Shown: one piece after another, positions 8,458 to 17,279 of the stretch
Layout: each line of letters begins with the position of its first letter
Numbering within the stretch: position 1 is the stretch's first letter
From: an uncultured Prevotella sp.
GTDB lineage: Bacteria; Bacteroidota; Bacteroidia; Bacteroidales; Bacteroidaceae
Direction of reading: 5' to 3'
Assembly (NCBI GenBank): GCA_937906495.1
Contig: CALCVT010000016.1
Location: 1-46,382, forward strand
Length of the DNA: 46,382 nucleotides
Notes under the pieces: generated by a model
Told to the model about the DNA's origin: nothing
The model's database searches: none
Seen by the model: only the letters and a program-made list of their open reading frames with translations
Program-made: the position numbers and the translations under genes

Positions 8458-9366
8458 ATGCAACCCATTTTATCTTTTAAAGACCTGACTGCTCATCTTC
8501 AGAGCCTGGGTCGTCGTTTCCGCTTGTCTATTGTTTGTGGCTCCGATGCAAGTACTGCCGGAGCTGCCATGCGTGCAGTTCACGAAGGCTTTGCCGAAGC
8601 CATCTTTGTTGGCGATTGTGATGCTATCCGCCAGCTTCCCTGCGTGGCCGAATATCAAGGAGAGTTTGTAAAGTTCGTTGAAGCCGAATCTCACGAAGAC
8701 GCAGCTCAAAAGGCTGTAGTTTTGGTACGCGAGGGCAAAGCAGACGTGCTGATGAAAGGCTTGCTGCACACCAAAACCCTGCTCCGCGCTGTTCTTAATA
8801 AGGAATGGGGCATTCTGCCGAAAGGCCGCGTACTGACACACATCGCCATGGCGCAAATTCCGGCTTATCACAAATTGTTCTTCTTTACCGATGCTGCTGT
8901 TATTCCGTATCCTACTCACGAACAACGTGTTGAACAGGTAAAATATCTGGCTCAAATGCTCCACGCTTTCGGAATCGAAGAACCCCGCATCTCATTGATT
9001 CACTGCGCAGAGACTGTTGACGAAAAGTTCCCCCACACTATGGGCTACAAAGAGATTTGTGAACGCGCAGCAGCCGGTGAATGGGGTAAACTCCGCGTAG
9101 ATGGTCCGCTCGATCTCCGCACCTCGTGCGATCCCATCGGACTTAAACTCAAGGGCATCGAATCTTCGCTCGAAGGTGATGCCGATGCCGTTATTGTTCC
9201 TGATATTGAAGTTGGCAATGTGCTGTATAAGAGTTTGCCACTCTTTGCCGGTGCCCACATGGCCGGTACCTTGCAAGGCACACTGGCTCCTGTGGTACTC
9301 CCCTCGCGCGGTGACGACCTCGAGGCCAAGTTCCACAGTCTGGCATTCGCTACCATGATTTGCTAA
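8458..9366 (+). CDS. ptb: Phosphate butyryltransferase
   Basis: A 302-residue member of the phosphate acetyl/butyryl-transferase family, exchanging CoA of butyryl-CoA (or branched acyl-CoA) for phosphate. Recognisable blocks are SIVCGSDASTAGAAM near the N-terminus, VLMKGLLHTKTLLRAVL at about 97, FFTDAAVIPYPT at about 141, and the C-terminal PDIEVGNVLYKSL and APVVLPSRGDD. Its short length and the adjacent buk gene favour Ptb over Pta. With Buk it makes ATP from acyl-CoA; substrate chain length cannot be read from sequence. The gene is 47 bases before buk, consistent with an operon. Confidence 0.88.
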   Translation: MQPILSFKDLTAHLQSLGRRFRLSIVCGSDASTAGAAMRAVHEGFAEAIFVGDCDAIRQLPCVAEYQGEFVKFVEAESHEDAAQKAVVLVREGKADVLMKGLLHTKTLLRAVLNKEWGILPKGRVLTHIAMAQIPAYHKLFFFTDAAVIPYPTHEQRVEQVKYLAQMLHAFGIEEPRISLIHCAETVDEKFPHTMGYKEICERAAAGEWGKLRVDGPLDLRTSCDPIGLKLKGIESSLEGDADAVIVPDIEVGNVLYKSLPLFAGAHMAGTLQGTLAPVVLPSRGDDLEAKFHSLAFATMIC

Positions 9367-9413
9367 TTGAAAACCTTTAAAACCATTGCCTAAGCTTTAT
9401 ACCTACAACAGCT

Positions 9414-10523
9414 ATGCCTAATACAGCAGCAACTAACTGCGAAACTCCCAAAACGGGTTTCCGCATCCTGGTAATTAACCCGGGATCTACCTCGACCAAG
9501 GTAGCAGTATATATAGACGACCAACCACTTAAAGTAAGTACCATCCGGCACACGCCCGAAGAACTTAAACAGTACGAACAGGTGGTTGACCAACAAGCCT
9601 TCCGCAAACAATTGGTTCTTGACTGGCTCTGCGAAAACGATATCGACTTTCGTTTTGACGCAGTCATCGGCCGCGGCGGACTGGCCAAGCCCATCCCTGG
9701 CGGCGTGTACCGCGTTAATCAAAAAATGTGCTACGACACATACAACGCCATGCGAAAACATGCCTGCAACCTGGGTTGTATTATCGCCTACGAACTGGCT
9801 GCCATGCAAGAGCAAAGCTGCGACGCTTATATTGCCGACCCCGGTGTTGTTGACGAACTTCTACCGGAAGCACGCGTAAGCGGTTCACCGCTCATGCCGC
9901 GCGTCTGCATTTGGCATGCGCTCAACCAACGCGCCATTGCCCGACGCTACGCTAAAAGTATTGGTAAACAATACGAAGACTTGAATCTCATTATTTGTCA
10001 TCTCGGAGGAGGTATCTCGATTGCTGCACACGAAAAGGGACGCGCAGTTGATGCCAACAATGCACTCGACGGCGAAGGACCTTTCTCGCCAGAAAGAGCC
10101 GGTTCACTTCCCGCTGCCGACCTCATTCACCTTTGCTTCAGCGGAAAATACACTGAAGAGCAACTCAAACGTCGCATTGCCGGAAAGGCTGGCCTTGTGG
10201 CACATTTGGGAACTACAGATATTCCAGCCATCATAAAGAAGGTAGAAGACGGAGATGAGCAGTGCAAATTGGTAATCGATGCAATGATTTACCACACAGC
10301 TAAAAACATTGCATCGGAAGGTGCTGTGCTTAAAGGAAATGTAGATGCAATCCTGCTTACTGGTGGTATTGCTTATTCTGACTACGTAACCAGCCGTATC
10401 CGCGAACGTGTTGAATTTATTGCACCTGTTCATATCTTCCCTGGCGAAGACGAAATGAAAGCACTCGCGCTCAATGCATTGGCAAGTCTGCGCGGTGAAC
10501 GCGAAGCTAAAGAATACGAATAA
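9414..10523 (+). CDS. buk: Butyrate kinase
   Basis: A 369-residue ASKHA-fold acyl kinase that converts butyryl phosphate and ADP to butyrate and ATP. The N-terminal phosphate motif is INPGSTSTKVAVY (21-33). GRGGLAKPIPGGVYRVN, the adenosine-binding HLGGGISIAAH and ALLTGG-type LLTGGIAYS are all present. Length matches butyrate kinase rather than acetate kinase (about 400). It follows ptb closely and is probably cotranscribed. No butyryl-CoA synthesis genes lie in the window, so the pair may also serve branched-chain or phenyl acids from amino-acid breakdown. Confidence 0.9.
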   Translation: MPNTAATNCETPKTGFRILVINPGSTSTKVAVYIDDQPLKVSTIRHTPEELKQYEQVVDQQAFRKQLVLDWLCENDIDFRFDAVIGRGGLAKPIPGGVYRVNQKMCYDTYNAMRKHACNLGCIIAYELAAMQEQSCDAYIADPGVVDELLPEARVSGSPLMPRVCIWHALNQRAIARRYAKSIGKQYEDLNLIICHLGGGISIAAHEKGRAVDANNALDGEGPFSPERAGSLPAADLIHLCFSGKYTEEQLKRRIAGKAGLVAHLGTTDIPAIIKKVEDGDEQCKLVIDAMIYHTAKNIASEGAVLKGNVDAILLTGGIAYSDYVTSRIRERVEFIAPVHIFPGEDEMKALALNALASLRGEREAKEYE

Positions 10524-10631
10524 AATCCTGGCTATTGAACTCTTTCTGTACCCTGCATCAATCTTTTGACCTAACAGCAAAGAGTAATCCATAAAAAGGT
10601 TGTATATCAACACTGGCTGGATTGATGTAAA

Positions 10632-10713
10632 AGAAACCGCCTTGTAAGATTTTCCTTTTATCCTTGCTGCATATTGTGCGAGGACTTAAGGATTTTCTTA
10701 CAAGGCGGTTTCT
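10632..10713 (+). terminator. Long hairpin after buk, possible terminator
   Basis: Perfect 17-base arms (AGAAACCGCCTTGTAAG at 10632-10648 and its complement at 10697-10713) enclose a 48-base loop. The loop itself contains partly complementary segments. A short T-rich stretch follows. It is the first half of a twin-hairpin element. Confidence 0.5.
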
Positions 10714-10720
10714 TTGTGTT

Positions 10721-10792
10721 ATGGGTTTGCCGATGGTTAAAGACCAAGAAGCAATGCCTAAATGCCAGGGGGCGAGCATTGGTAAACCCCAT
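10721..10792 (+). repeat. Palindromic element, second hairpin
   Basis: ATGGGTTTGCCGATG (10721-10735) can pair with CATTGGTAAACCCCAT (10777-10792), giving 15 base pairs with two G-U pairs and one bulge around a 41-base loop. The loop holds a short direct repeat (AATGCC twice). Because of the symmetry, both strands translate to a GLPM-x14-IGKP pattern. Long open frames on both strands here have no recognisable product. I leave them uncalled and treat the stretch 10630-10900 as a structured or repetitive element of unknown role. Confidence 0.4.
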
Positions 10793-10960
10793 GCGCTCAT
10801 CACAATGTACCATGGCGTGCGTTGTTTTAAAATTGCCAAAGCCTTACAATGGCTACAAAGTTCAAAGCATAGTCAAAACATTATTCTTGAATAACCCTTA
10901 GAACACACTTTAGGAAACTACCCTCCTACTAAGTCCGAAGGTAGTTCCATCAAATAAAAC

Positions 10961-11004
10961 AGCCAAGTTTCTCACTCCACTAAAAGGGAACAAGAAACTT
11001 GGCT
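10961..11004 (-). terminator. Terminator of dsbD
   Basis: Arms AGCCAAGTTTCT (10961-10972) and AGAAACTTGGCT (10993-11004) are perfect complements. The minus-strand side is followed by GTTTTATTTG. A second smaller hairpin (AACTACC ... GGTAGTT) lies just beyond at 10917-10947. The dsbD stop is about 107 bases upstream in transcription direction. Confidence 0.65.
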
Positions 11005-11110
11005 ATTGTTTAAACGTGCAGCAAAGCATATCACAGGAATGTGTATATGCACACAACAATCGCACGTTTGGATTTATATAACCGCTGAAAGCAGTTGAAA
11101 TAAGAAGCTA

Positions 11111-13159
11111 TTACTTGTTATAGTTCTCAAGACCTGTTTTCAGGAAGTCAACGAACTTTTCAACATCCTCATCGTACGAGTACGACTTATTGAGCGGCTT
11201 TCCATCGTTATCGAGGAGCACGTAGAAGGGCTGCGCATTAGCGCCAAACTTAGAGCGCTGCAAGTAGCTCCACTTATCGCCCACTGTACGGAGGGTAGTA
11301 GTCTGTCCATTCTCCTCTACCTTGATTGGTTCGGGCAAACTAGCCTTTTCGTCAACATAGAGCGAAATGAGTACATAATCCTTCATCAAGAGGTCGCGCA
11401 CCTTGGCATCGTGCCATACGGCAAGCTCCATCTTACGGCAGTTTACGCAACCATGACCCGTAAAGTCTACTACTACAGGCTTACCTGTTTGGCGTGCATA
11501 AGCCATACCGGCTTCATAATCGCGGAATTTAGCTTCAATCTTTACAGGGTCAAGATTAAAGTCTTGCGTAGATACAGGAGGCGCAAATGCGCTGACTGCC
11601 TTGACAGGAGCACCCCAAAGACCAGGAATCATATATACTGCAAATGCCAACGATACCAATGCCAGGAAGAAGCGGGGTACCGAAGTGTTGCGCTCATCGG
11701 GATCATCGTGGGGGAACTTGAGAGCTCCCAACAGATATACACCCAAAAGAGTAAAGAGTACAATCCATAGGGCAAGGAAGGTTTCGCGGTCGAGCAAATG
11801 CCAGCCATAAGCAAGGTCGGCTACCGAGAAGAACTTCAGAGCGAAAGCCAACTCAAGGAAACCGAGCACTACTTTCACACAGTTCAACCAGCCACCGCTC
11901 TTAGGTGCACTCTTGAGCCAAGTGGGGAAGAGGGCAAAGAGCGTAAACGGAAGTGCCAAAGCTACGGCAAAGCCCAACATACCGATGGTAGGAGCCAAGG
12001 CTGAACCGCTGCTGGTACTCACCTCAACAAGCAAGAAACCGATGATGGGGCCGGTACATGAGAAGCTAACGAGCGACAAGGTAAAGGCCATGAGGAAGAT
12101 GCTCAACAAACCAGTGGTCTTCTCGGCCTTGCTGTCAACAGCTGCACCCCATGAAGAGGGTAGGGTTATTTCAAAACCTCCAAAGAAGCTGGCAGCAAAT
12201 ACTACGAGCATCAGGAAGAAGAGAATATTGAATATAGCATTGGTCGAAAGGTCGTTCAAGGCACTTGCGCCAAAGATTGAAGTGATAATCAGACCTAACG
12301 AAACATAGATAATGACAATCGAAACACCATAAGTAATAGCATCGCGAATACCTTTCTTACGGTCGCCCGAACGCTTCAGGAAGAAGCTCACGGTCATCGG
12401 GATAATCGGCCATACACAAGGAGTAACCAAAGCTACCAAACCTCCAATAAATCCTAGGAAGAAAATATAATACCAAGCTTTGCCGGCAATGTCATTTTCG
12501 CCCTGTCCAAAAGCTTTCAATTGGTCGATAACTGGAGTCCACAAAGCTTGTGCTGCAGCGCTGTCAACGGGTTGAACAGCCAGGGCAGCCTCTTCGCTTC
12601 CGGCATTGGCAGCTGCAGCTGCACTGTCGGCAGCTGCTTTTTCGGCAGCGGCCTTCTCGGCTGCAGCAGCGGCTTCTGCCTCGGCAGCCTTGGTTTCGGC
12701 AGTAGGTTCAGGACCATCAGCACCCTTTACCACGGCGTCGACCGAAGTAGGAGGCAAGCAGTTCTCATCGTTGCAAGCACCATACTTCAGATAACCTGCC
12801 AGCTCGTAATTCTTGTCAGTAAGTTCAACACGCTGGGTAAACGTAGCTTTTCCTTCATAAAAAGTTACAGGCATTTCGAAAATCGGATCCTGCATAGTCT
12901 TGGCACCAGGACCAGCCTTAAGACCGCCTTTAAGTTTAGCACCTTTAATTTTGTCAACACCGAAACTTGCCGGTGTTGGTCCGCCAGGACCAATGTTGGT
13001 CGAATAGATGTGCCATCCCGGATCGGCCTTACCCGTAAAAACGATGTCAATGGTCGTCGGGTTCACACGCTTGTACTGCACGCTAAAGCTTACCTGCGCC
13101 TGAATGGCTGTTACTGCCGTGACGAGGAGCAAAAGGGTTAAAGTGATGAACTTCTTCAT
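11111..13159 (-). CDS. dsbD: Thiol:disulfide interchange protein DsbD
   Basis: A 682-residue protein carrying electrons from cytoplasmic thioredoxin to periplasmic thiol proteins. Signal peptide at 1-22. The N-terminal DsbD-alpha-like domain has a cysteine pair at 129 and 134 (ACNDENCLPP). An Ala/Glu/Lys-rich linker runs over about 150-205. The transmembrane domain has about eight helices and one cysteine in each half (VTPCVWPIIP, C248; SFSCTGPIIG, C368). The C-terminal thioredoxin-like domain has CVNC at 571-574 (FTGHGCVNCRKME). All six redox cysteines expected of DsbD are present. The start is fixed by the signal peptide and by a promoter just upstream. Confidence 0.93.
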   Translation of the reverse strand: MKKFITLTLLLLVTAVTAIQAQVSFSVQYKRVNPTTIDIVFTGKADPGWHIYSTNIGPGGPTPASFGVDKIKGAKLKGGLKAGPGAKTMQDPIFEMPVTFYEGKATFTQRVELTDKNYELAGYLKYGACNDENCLPPTSVDAVVKGADGPEPTAETKAAEAEAAAAAEKAAAEKAAADSAAAAANAGSEEAALAVQPVDSAAAQALWTPVIDQLKAFGQGENDIAGKAWYYIFFLGFIGGLVALVTPCVWPIIPMTVSFFLKRSGDRKKGIRDAITYGVSIVIIYVSLGLIITSIFGASALNDLSTNAIFNILFFLMLVVFAASFFGGFEITLPSSWGAAVDSKAEKTTGLLSIFLMAFTLSLVSFSCTGPIIGFLLVEVSTSSGSALAPTIGMLGFAVALALPFTLFALFPTWLKSAPKSGGWLNCVKVVLGFLELAFALKFFSVADLAYGWHLLDRETFLALWIVLFTLLGVYLLGALKFPHDDPDERNTSVPRFFLALVSLAFAVYMIPGLWGAPVKAVSAFAPPVSTQDFNLDPVKIEAKFRDYEAGMAYARQTGKPVVVDFTGHGCVNCRKMELAVWHDAKVRDLLMKDYVLISLYVDEKASLPEPIKVEENGQTTTLRTVGDKWSYLQRSKFGANAQPFYVLLDNDGKPLNKSYSYDEDVEKFVDFLKTGLENYNK

Positions 13160-13191
13160 TTGTTAATGGTTGATCGGGTTATAATTTTGTG

Positions 13192-13220
13192 CAAAAATAC
13201 ACATTTTGCGCGAAATCAAA
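13192..13220 (-). promoter_or_regulatory. Promoter of dsbD
   Basis: On the minus strand TTTG (13220-13217), 17 bases, TATTTTTG (13199-13192). The start codon is about 33 bases downstream. Confidence 0.55.
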
Positions 13221-13822
13221 ACATTTAATATAATTTTTAGTGGGTTATGCAAAGAAAATTGGCTCTTTACAAAGCAAAATGTCAGAAGAAGCGGACACCA
13301 AAACGTATATTTACAATTTTTTATGCACAATATGCAATTCACATTCCCTGTCGAATATCCCTACCCGGCGTAAGAGCATCACACTCAGGCACGTCTCAAT
13401 ATGAATAATTAGGCTATGAAATTATCAAAGGGATTATCGGTTACAAATGACTGCATACGTGCGATGATAACGTCATTCTAAATATTTTATTGCCTCATTT
13501 CCCGACACGATGCTTCATGCCCTATATGCAGACAGCCTTACTTATATACACTAAATAACGACATAAATATGTAAGTTGACGAAGCAAACGTTACTCTTAT
13601 TGATGAATATTATTAAACTTATTCATAAAAATGCACCAAAGAGGCGAAAATAACGGAAAATGAAGGATTTCGTTTCGCCAAAAGGCCTTTAAATACTCGT
13701 TGATTGATGTCAGCAAGCTTTTACCGGCAGATTCTGCTTGCTCAACTCTACATACTAAGTTCTAAGTAAGGAACACTCAAGCAAGCAAGTAAGAGAGAGA
13801 GCCAAAAAACAGTATTTCGTTT
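13221..13822. other. Intergenic stretch with no recognised feature
   Basis: About 600 AT-rich bases between the divergent dsbD and btuB promoters. I see no convincing open frame, tRNA or tandem repeat. A loose inverted repeat (TGCTTGCTCA near 13735 against TCAAGCAAGCA near 13776) precedes the btuB promoter. Confidence 0.5.
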
Positions 13823-13851
13823 TTTGCTTCGAACTTCAAGTGCTATCTTTG
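13823..13851 (+). promoter_or_regulatory. Promoter of the btuB-btuG operon
   Basis: TTTG (13823-13826), 17 bases, TATCTTTG (13844-13851), a full match to the Bacteroidetes consensus. Transcription would start just before or within the first bases of the riboswitch. Confidence 0.65.
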
Positions 13852-14003
13852 CAACCGCTACGGATAAGGGAAACGGGTGTAAATCCCGTGCAGTCCCGCT
13901 GCTGTAAATTCCATTATCACCAATCCATCTTGGCCACTGCCTGAAAATAGAATTTCGGGCGGGAAGGCGGATTGCGTGGGAATAAGCCAGAATACCTGCC
14001 GTT
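13852..14003 (+). promoter_or_regulatory. Cobalamin riboswitch
   Basis: Conserved cobalamin aptamer blocks appear in order: GGGAAACGGGTGTAAATCC (about 13868-13886), CAGTCCCGCTGCTGTAAA (about 13891-13908), GCCACTGCC (about 13933) with GGGAAGGCGG (about 13961), and the B12 box AAGCCAGAATACCTGCC (13984-14000). It sits directly before btuB. When cobalamin binds, the family usually switches expression off; here the downstream terminator hairpin is the likely platform. Confidence 0.92.
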
Positions 14004-14007
14004 TGCA

Positions 14008-14070
14008 TAGAGTTCAAATCACTCTACCTCAGCTCTCGAGGAAGAGCTACGAGGTTCAACTTGTTTTTTT
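14008..14070 (+). terminator. Riboswitch expression platform: hairpins and T-run
   Basis: A small hairpin (TAGAGT/ACTCTA, 14008-14026) abuts a stronger one (ACCTC-AGCTCT against AGAGCT-ACGAGGT, about 14026-14055, with a two-base bulge). TTGTTTTTTT (14061-14070) follows, ending only nine bases before the btuB ATG. This layout fits cobalamin-controlled transcription termination. The pairing partner that frees btuB is not proven from sequence. Confidence 0.65.
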
Positions 14071-14079
14071 ACTCAATTC

Positions 14080-16065
14080 ATGAACAAATGCTTGCTTACT
14101 GCCTGGTGTTGTATAACATTGGGCTGGCCGGCTGCCTTAGCACAAATCAGTTCCGAGACTACCGACTCGCTCGGTACTGCCGAGGTAACCGCTACCCGCA
14201 CACTCCAGGGCATAAGTTCCGCTACTCCGCTACAGCGAATTGCTCAAAACGACTTTCGCCGCAGGGGCATTACCGACACGGGCGATGCCTTACGCCGCCT
14301 GGCTGGAGTAAACCTGCGTGATTATGGTGGTGCTGGAGGCTTGAAAACCGTGAGTGTACGCGGATTGGGAGCTACACATACGGCTGTTGCCTACGACGGG
14401 TTGTGCATTAACGACAGCCGACAAGGACAAATAGACTTGCAACGCTTCAATATCGACCAACTAAACAGTATAGAACTGCAAACGCTCGATGCCGGACAAC
14501 TGCTCTGCCCGGTGCGTAACTTGGCTGCAGCACTCCTCAACCTGCAGACACAGCACACTGATACGCTGCAAAAGGGCTTTCACGGCAAGGCGCTGCTCAA
14601 GCAGGCCTCGTTTGGAACCTGGAATGTTTTGCTCAACACCAATACCCGTGTAGCTAAACGCACCTTCGTATCGGCCAACGCCAATTGGTTTTTTGCACAC
14701 AACAACTACCCCTTTGTAGTTGAGAATGGAGTTGCCACCACCCGCCTGCACCGCACCAACAGCCGCATGCAGGCTGCAGGAGGCGAAGCCAATGTATGCC
14801 ACTTGCTACCCGAAGGAAAGGTTGAAGGCAAATTGTTTTTCCAGCACAATCACCGCCGGCTTCCAGGCCAGGTTGTGCTCTACGTAAACGAAAACAACGA
14901 ACGCCTAACCGAGCAAAATGCCTTTGGCCAACTGCGATGGACTCAACACTTTGGGCGGTGGGAAATGTTTGCAGCCGGCAAATATAACTGGCAAAAGAGC
15001 TATTACGTCGACATCAAAAACCAGTACCCCAACGGAGCACTCCGCCACAGTTACCGTCAAGGCGAACTTTATGCCACTGCCGGCGTTGCCTACCGCCTGT
15101 TGCCAATGCTCCGGGCAGCCTATGCTACCGACTATGCCTTTGCCACCATGCAGAGCAATCTTAAAACCGACAATGATGTAAGCAGACATTCGTGGCTTCA
15201 AAGTTTGTCGGTACAATGGCGCACACCGCAGTTTAACCTCACTGCACGCGGTCTGCTTCAACTGTATCGCAACCAACGCGACAAACAGGCTGCAGCCCGA
15301 AATGCTACGCGGGCCACAGCCTCGGCTGCAGCTTCGTACAAAATTGTGCAGAGCCCCGTAAACCTTTATGTGCGGGCTGGCGTTAAAACAGGATTCCGTA
15401 TGCCAACCTTTACCGAAGCATACTTTTATCACTTAGGCGAAACTAACCTGCAACCCGAACATACACGGCAATTCAATTTAGGCAGCACCCTACAAGCAGC
15501 TCCGGCTCATTGGTGGCCCATGCTGGCCATTACGGCCGATGCCTATTATAACAAGGTGTCAAACCGTATTGTGAGTGTGCCCTACAACTTGTTTATATGG
15601 CGCACTGTCAATATGGGCGACGTGCGCAGCACTGGTATTGACCTCGTGATTGAAAGCCGGTGGAAACCACACACCAGCCATTTGCTGATACTGAGTGGCA
15701 ACTATTCGTACCAATACGCCCAAGACCGCACCACTCCCGGCAGCGATACCTATGGCAACCAACTGGCTTACACTCCGCTACACCACGGAGCGGCCTCGCT
15801 GGCATGGGAGAATCCCTGGCTATCGGTCGTAGCCCACGCCACATTTGCTTCAGAACGGTGGAGCACCAACGAACACCTGCCAACAACCCAATTGCCCGGA
15901 TATGCAGAATGGGGATTGGGGCTTTACCACACCTTTTGTTTAAAGAATCTGAGAATCGAAGGCCGAGCCGACCTTATCAATGCCTTTAACCACCACTACG
16001 AAATTGTCAGACGCTACCCCATGCCAGGCAGAGCCTACCGCATTTCGTGTGCATTCTCCTTTTGA
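14080..16065 (+). CDS. btuB: TonB-dependent cobalamin outer membrane transporter BtuB
   Basis: A 661-residue outer-membrane receptor that imports vitamin B12 using TonB energy. Signal peptide about 1-22 (LGWPAALAQ). The plug domain contains LGTAEVTATRT, GDALRRLAGVNLRDYGGAGG, LKTVSVRGLGATHTAVAYDG and the plug end NSIELQTLDAG. The beta-barrel follows and ends in aromatic-Phe (YRISCAFSF), as outer-membrane barrels do. The function is assigned from the cobalamin riboswitch directly upstream and the BtuG-like gene directly downstream, as well as by family resemblance. The ATG at 14080 is the first after the riboswitch terminator. Confidence 0.92.
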   Translation: MNKCLLTAWCCITLGWPAALAQISSETTDSLGTAEVTATRTLQGISSATPLQRIAQNDFRRRGITDTGDALRRLAGVNLRDYGGAGGLKTVSVRGLGATHTAVAYDGLCINDSRQGQIDLQRFNIDQLNSIELQTLDAGQLLCPVRNLAAALLNLQTQHTDTLQKGFHGKALLKQASFGTWNVLLNTNTRVAKRTFVSANANWFFAHNNYPFVVENGVATTRLHRTNSRMQAAGGEANVCHLLPEGKVEGKLFFQHNHRRLPGQVVLYVNENNERLTEQNAFGQLRWTQHFGRWEMFAAGKYNWQKSYYVDIKNQYPNGALRHSYRQGELYATAGVAYRLLPMLRAAYATDYAFATMQSNLKTDNDVSRHSWLQSLSVQWRTPQFNLTARGLLQLYRNQRDKQAAARNATRATASAAASYKIVQSPVNLYVRAGVKTGFRMPTFTEAYFYHLGETNLQPEHTRQFNLGSTLQAAPAHWWPMLAITADAYYNKVSNRIVSVPYNLFIWRTVNMGDVRSTGIDLVIESRWKPHTSHLLILSGNYSYQYAQDRTTPGSDTYGNQLAYTPLHHGAASLAWENPWLSVVAHATFASERWSTNEHLPTTQLPGYAEWGLGLYHTFCLKNLRIEGRADLINAFNHHYEIVRRYPMPGRAYRISCAFSF

Positions 16066-16093
16066 TAATCATCTATTTATATATTCAAATTTT

Positions 16094-17176
16094 ATGTTTA
16101 AACATTTTCTTCCATCAGCTCTACTCCTGCTGCTTAGTGCAGGTATAACGGCCTGCTCCGATGATGACCCCATCACCCCGCAAACTCCGCCAGCATCCCC
16201 TTCATCCACATCGGCCTATGTGCTCATACAAGGTAACCAATATGGTGGAGTATCGGGAAGCATCGACCTAATAGATATGAACAACCACACCGTTGCTACC
16301 GACGCGTTTTATGCTGTAAACCAACAATCACTGGGCGACACGCCTCAAACCGCTGTGCGCTACGGAGCTAAAATCTACGTACCGGTTTTTGGATCGAACG
16401 TACTTTGGGTTCTTGATGCCAACACACTCAAAATTGTAAGCCAAATACAAAGCGAGGCACCCGAAGCCGTATGCGGCGAAGGCAAACATGTGTACATTGC
16501 CAGCAATAACGGCTACGTTACTCGCCTCGACACACTCAGCCTGCAACCCGACGAAAACCGCCTGCAAGTGGGCCCGAATCCTGCCGGACTGGCTGCACAC
16601 AACGGAAAGGTGTATGCCACCATCAGCGATGGCTATAACTTCTCTAACAACTATGAAAATGGCAAAAAAGTAGTAGTAATCGACACGCATACCTTTACAA
16701 AAACTACCGACTATACCGTAGGACTCAATCCCGGACAGATAGTAAACAACAAACTGGGCGACCTTTTTGTGGTTTGCCGCGGTAACTACAAGGATGTGTT
16801 GCCAAAAGTTCAAAAAATCAGTACCGACGGACAAGTGTCAGACTACTGCGAAGGCACCTTGCTGGCTATGCACAACGACACGCTCTATGCCATTAACCCG
16901 CAAGCCGACTATGTGAACAATACTTCCCAAGTGAACATGAAGCGCTTTGACACTCGTAACAACCAAAGTTCAACCTTTAGTTTTGCAGCCGGCGAAGCTC
17001 CAGCCATGCCCAATGCCTTGAACATCAATCCTAATAACGGCCACGTGTTCATATCGTCGGACAAAGGTGTAAACGACTACGACAAGAGTGGCTTTGTATA
17101 TGAATACAAGCCCGATGGTACACTTGTTACACGTTACTCCGTAGGCATTCACCCCTTTGGTGTTGTGTTTAAATAA
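16094..17176 (+). CDS. btuG: BtuG-like surface cobalamin-binding lipoprotein
   Basis: A 360-residue lipoprotein. The signal peptide ends in lipobox ITAC (Cys21), followed at once by SDDD, the acidic signal associated with export of Bacteroidetes lipoproteins to the cell surface. The rest is a YncE/DUF5074-type seven-bladed beta-propeller with repeated blades (KIYVPVFGSNVLWVLDANTL, HVYIASNNGYVTRLDTLSL, KVYATISDGYNF, VVVIDTHTF). BtuG proteins of Bacteroides bind cobalamin tightly and pass it to BtuB. The position 28 bases after btuB, under one riboswitch, fits that role. I chose the ATG at 16094 because the signal peptide begins there. Confidence 0.85.
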   Translation: MFKHFLPSALLLLLSAGITACSDDDPITPQTPPASPSSTSAYVLIQGNQYGGVSGSIDLIDMNNHTVATDAFYAVNQQSLGDTPQTAVRYGAKIYVPVFGSNVLWVLDANTLKIVSQIQSEAPEAVCGEGKHVYIASNNGYVTRLDTLSLQPDENRLQVGPNPAGLAAHNGKVYATISDGYNFSNNYENGKKVVVIDTHTFTKTTDYTVGLNPGQIVNNKLGDLFVVCRGNYKDVLPKVQKISTDGQVSDYCEGTLLAMHNDTLYAINPQADYVNNTSQVNMKRFDTRNNQSSTFSFAAGEAPAMPNALNINPNNGHVFISSDKGVNDYDKSGFVYEYKPDGTLVTRYSVGIHPFGVVFK

Positions 17177-17240
17177 ATTGCTATCCACTATTTTCTAAAC
17201 AAAACTGCAGGAACCTTTTGTTCCGCTCTGCCTTTATATA

Positions 17241-17279
17241 AAGCCGCTGGCTGCACTTAGCTGTAAGCCAGCGGCTTTT
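17241..17279 (+). terminator. Terminator of btuB-btuG
   Basis: Twelve-base arms AAGCCGCTGGCT and AGCCAGCGGCTT around a 13-base loop, ending in TTTTG. It lies about 65 bases after the btuG stop. Confidence 0.8.

Noticed and set aside
12521..13141. A 206-codon plus-strand frame opposite the N-terminal part of dsbD
   Set aside because: It mirrors the alanine-rich linker and domain of DsbD, giving a Gly/Ser/Cys-rich product with no family sense.
13748..14017. An 89-codon minus-strand frame over the riboswitch
   Set aside because: The region is explained by the cobalamin aptamer on the plus strand, and the frame has no recognisable product.
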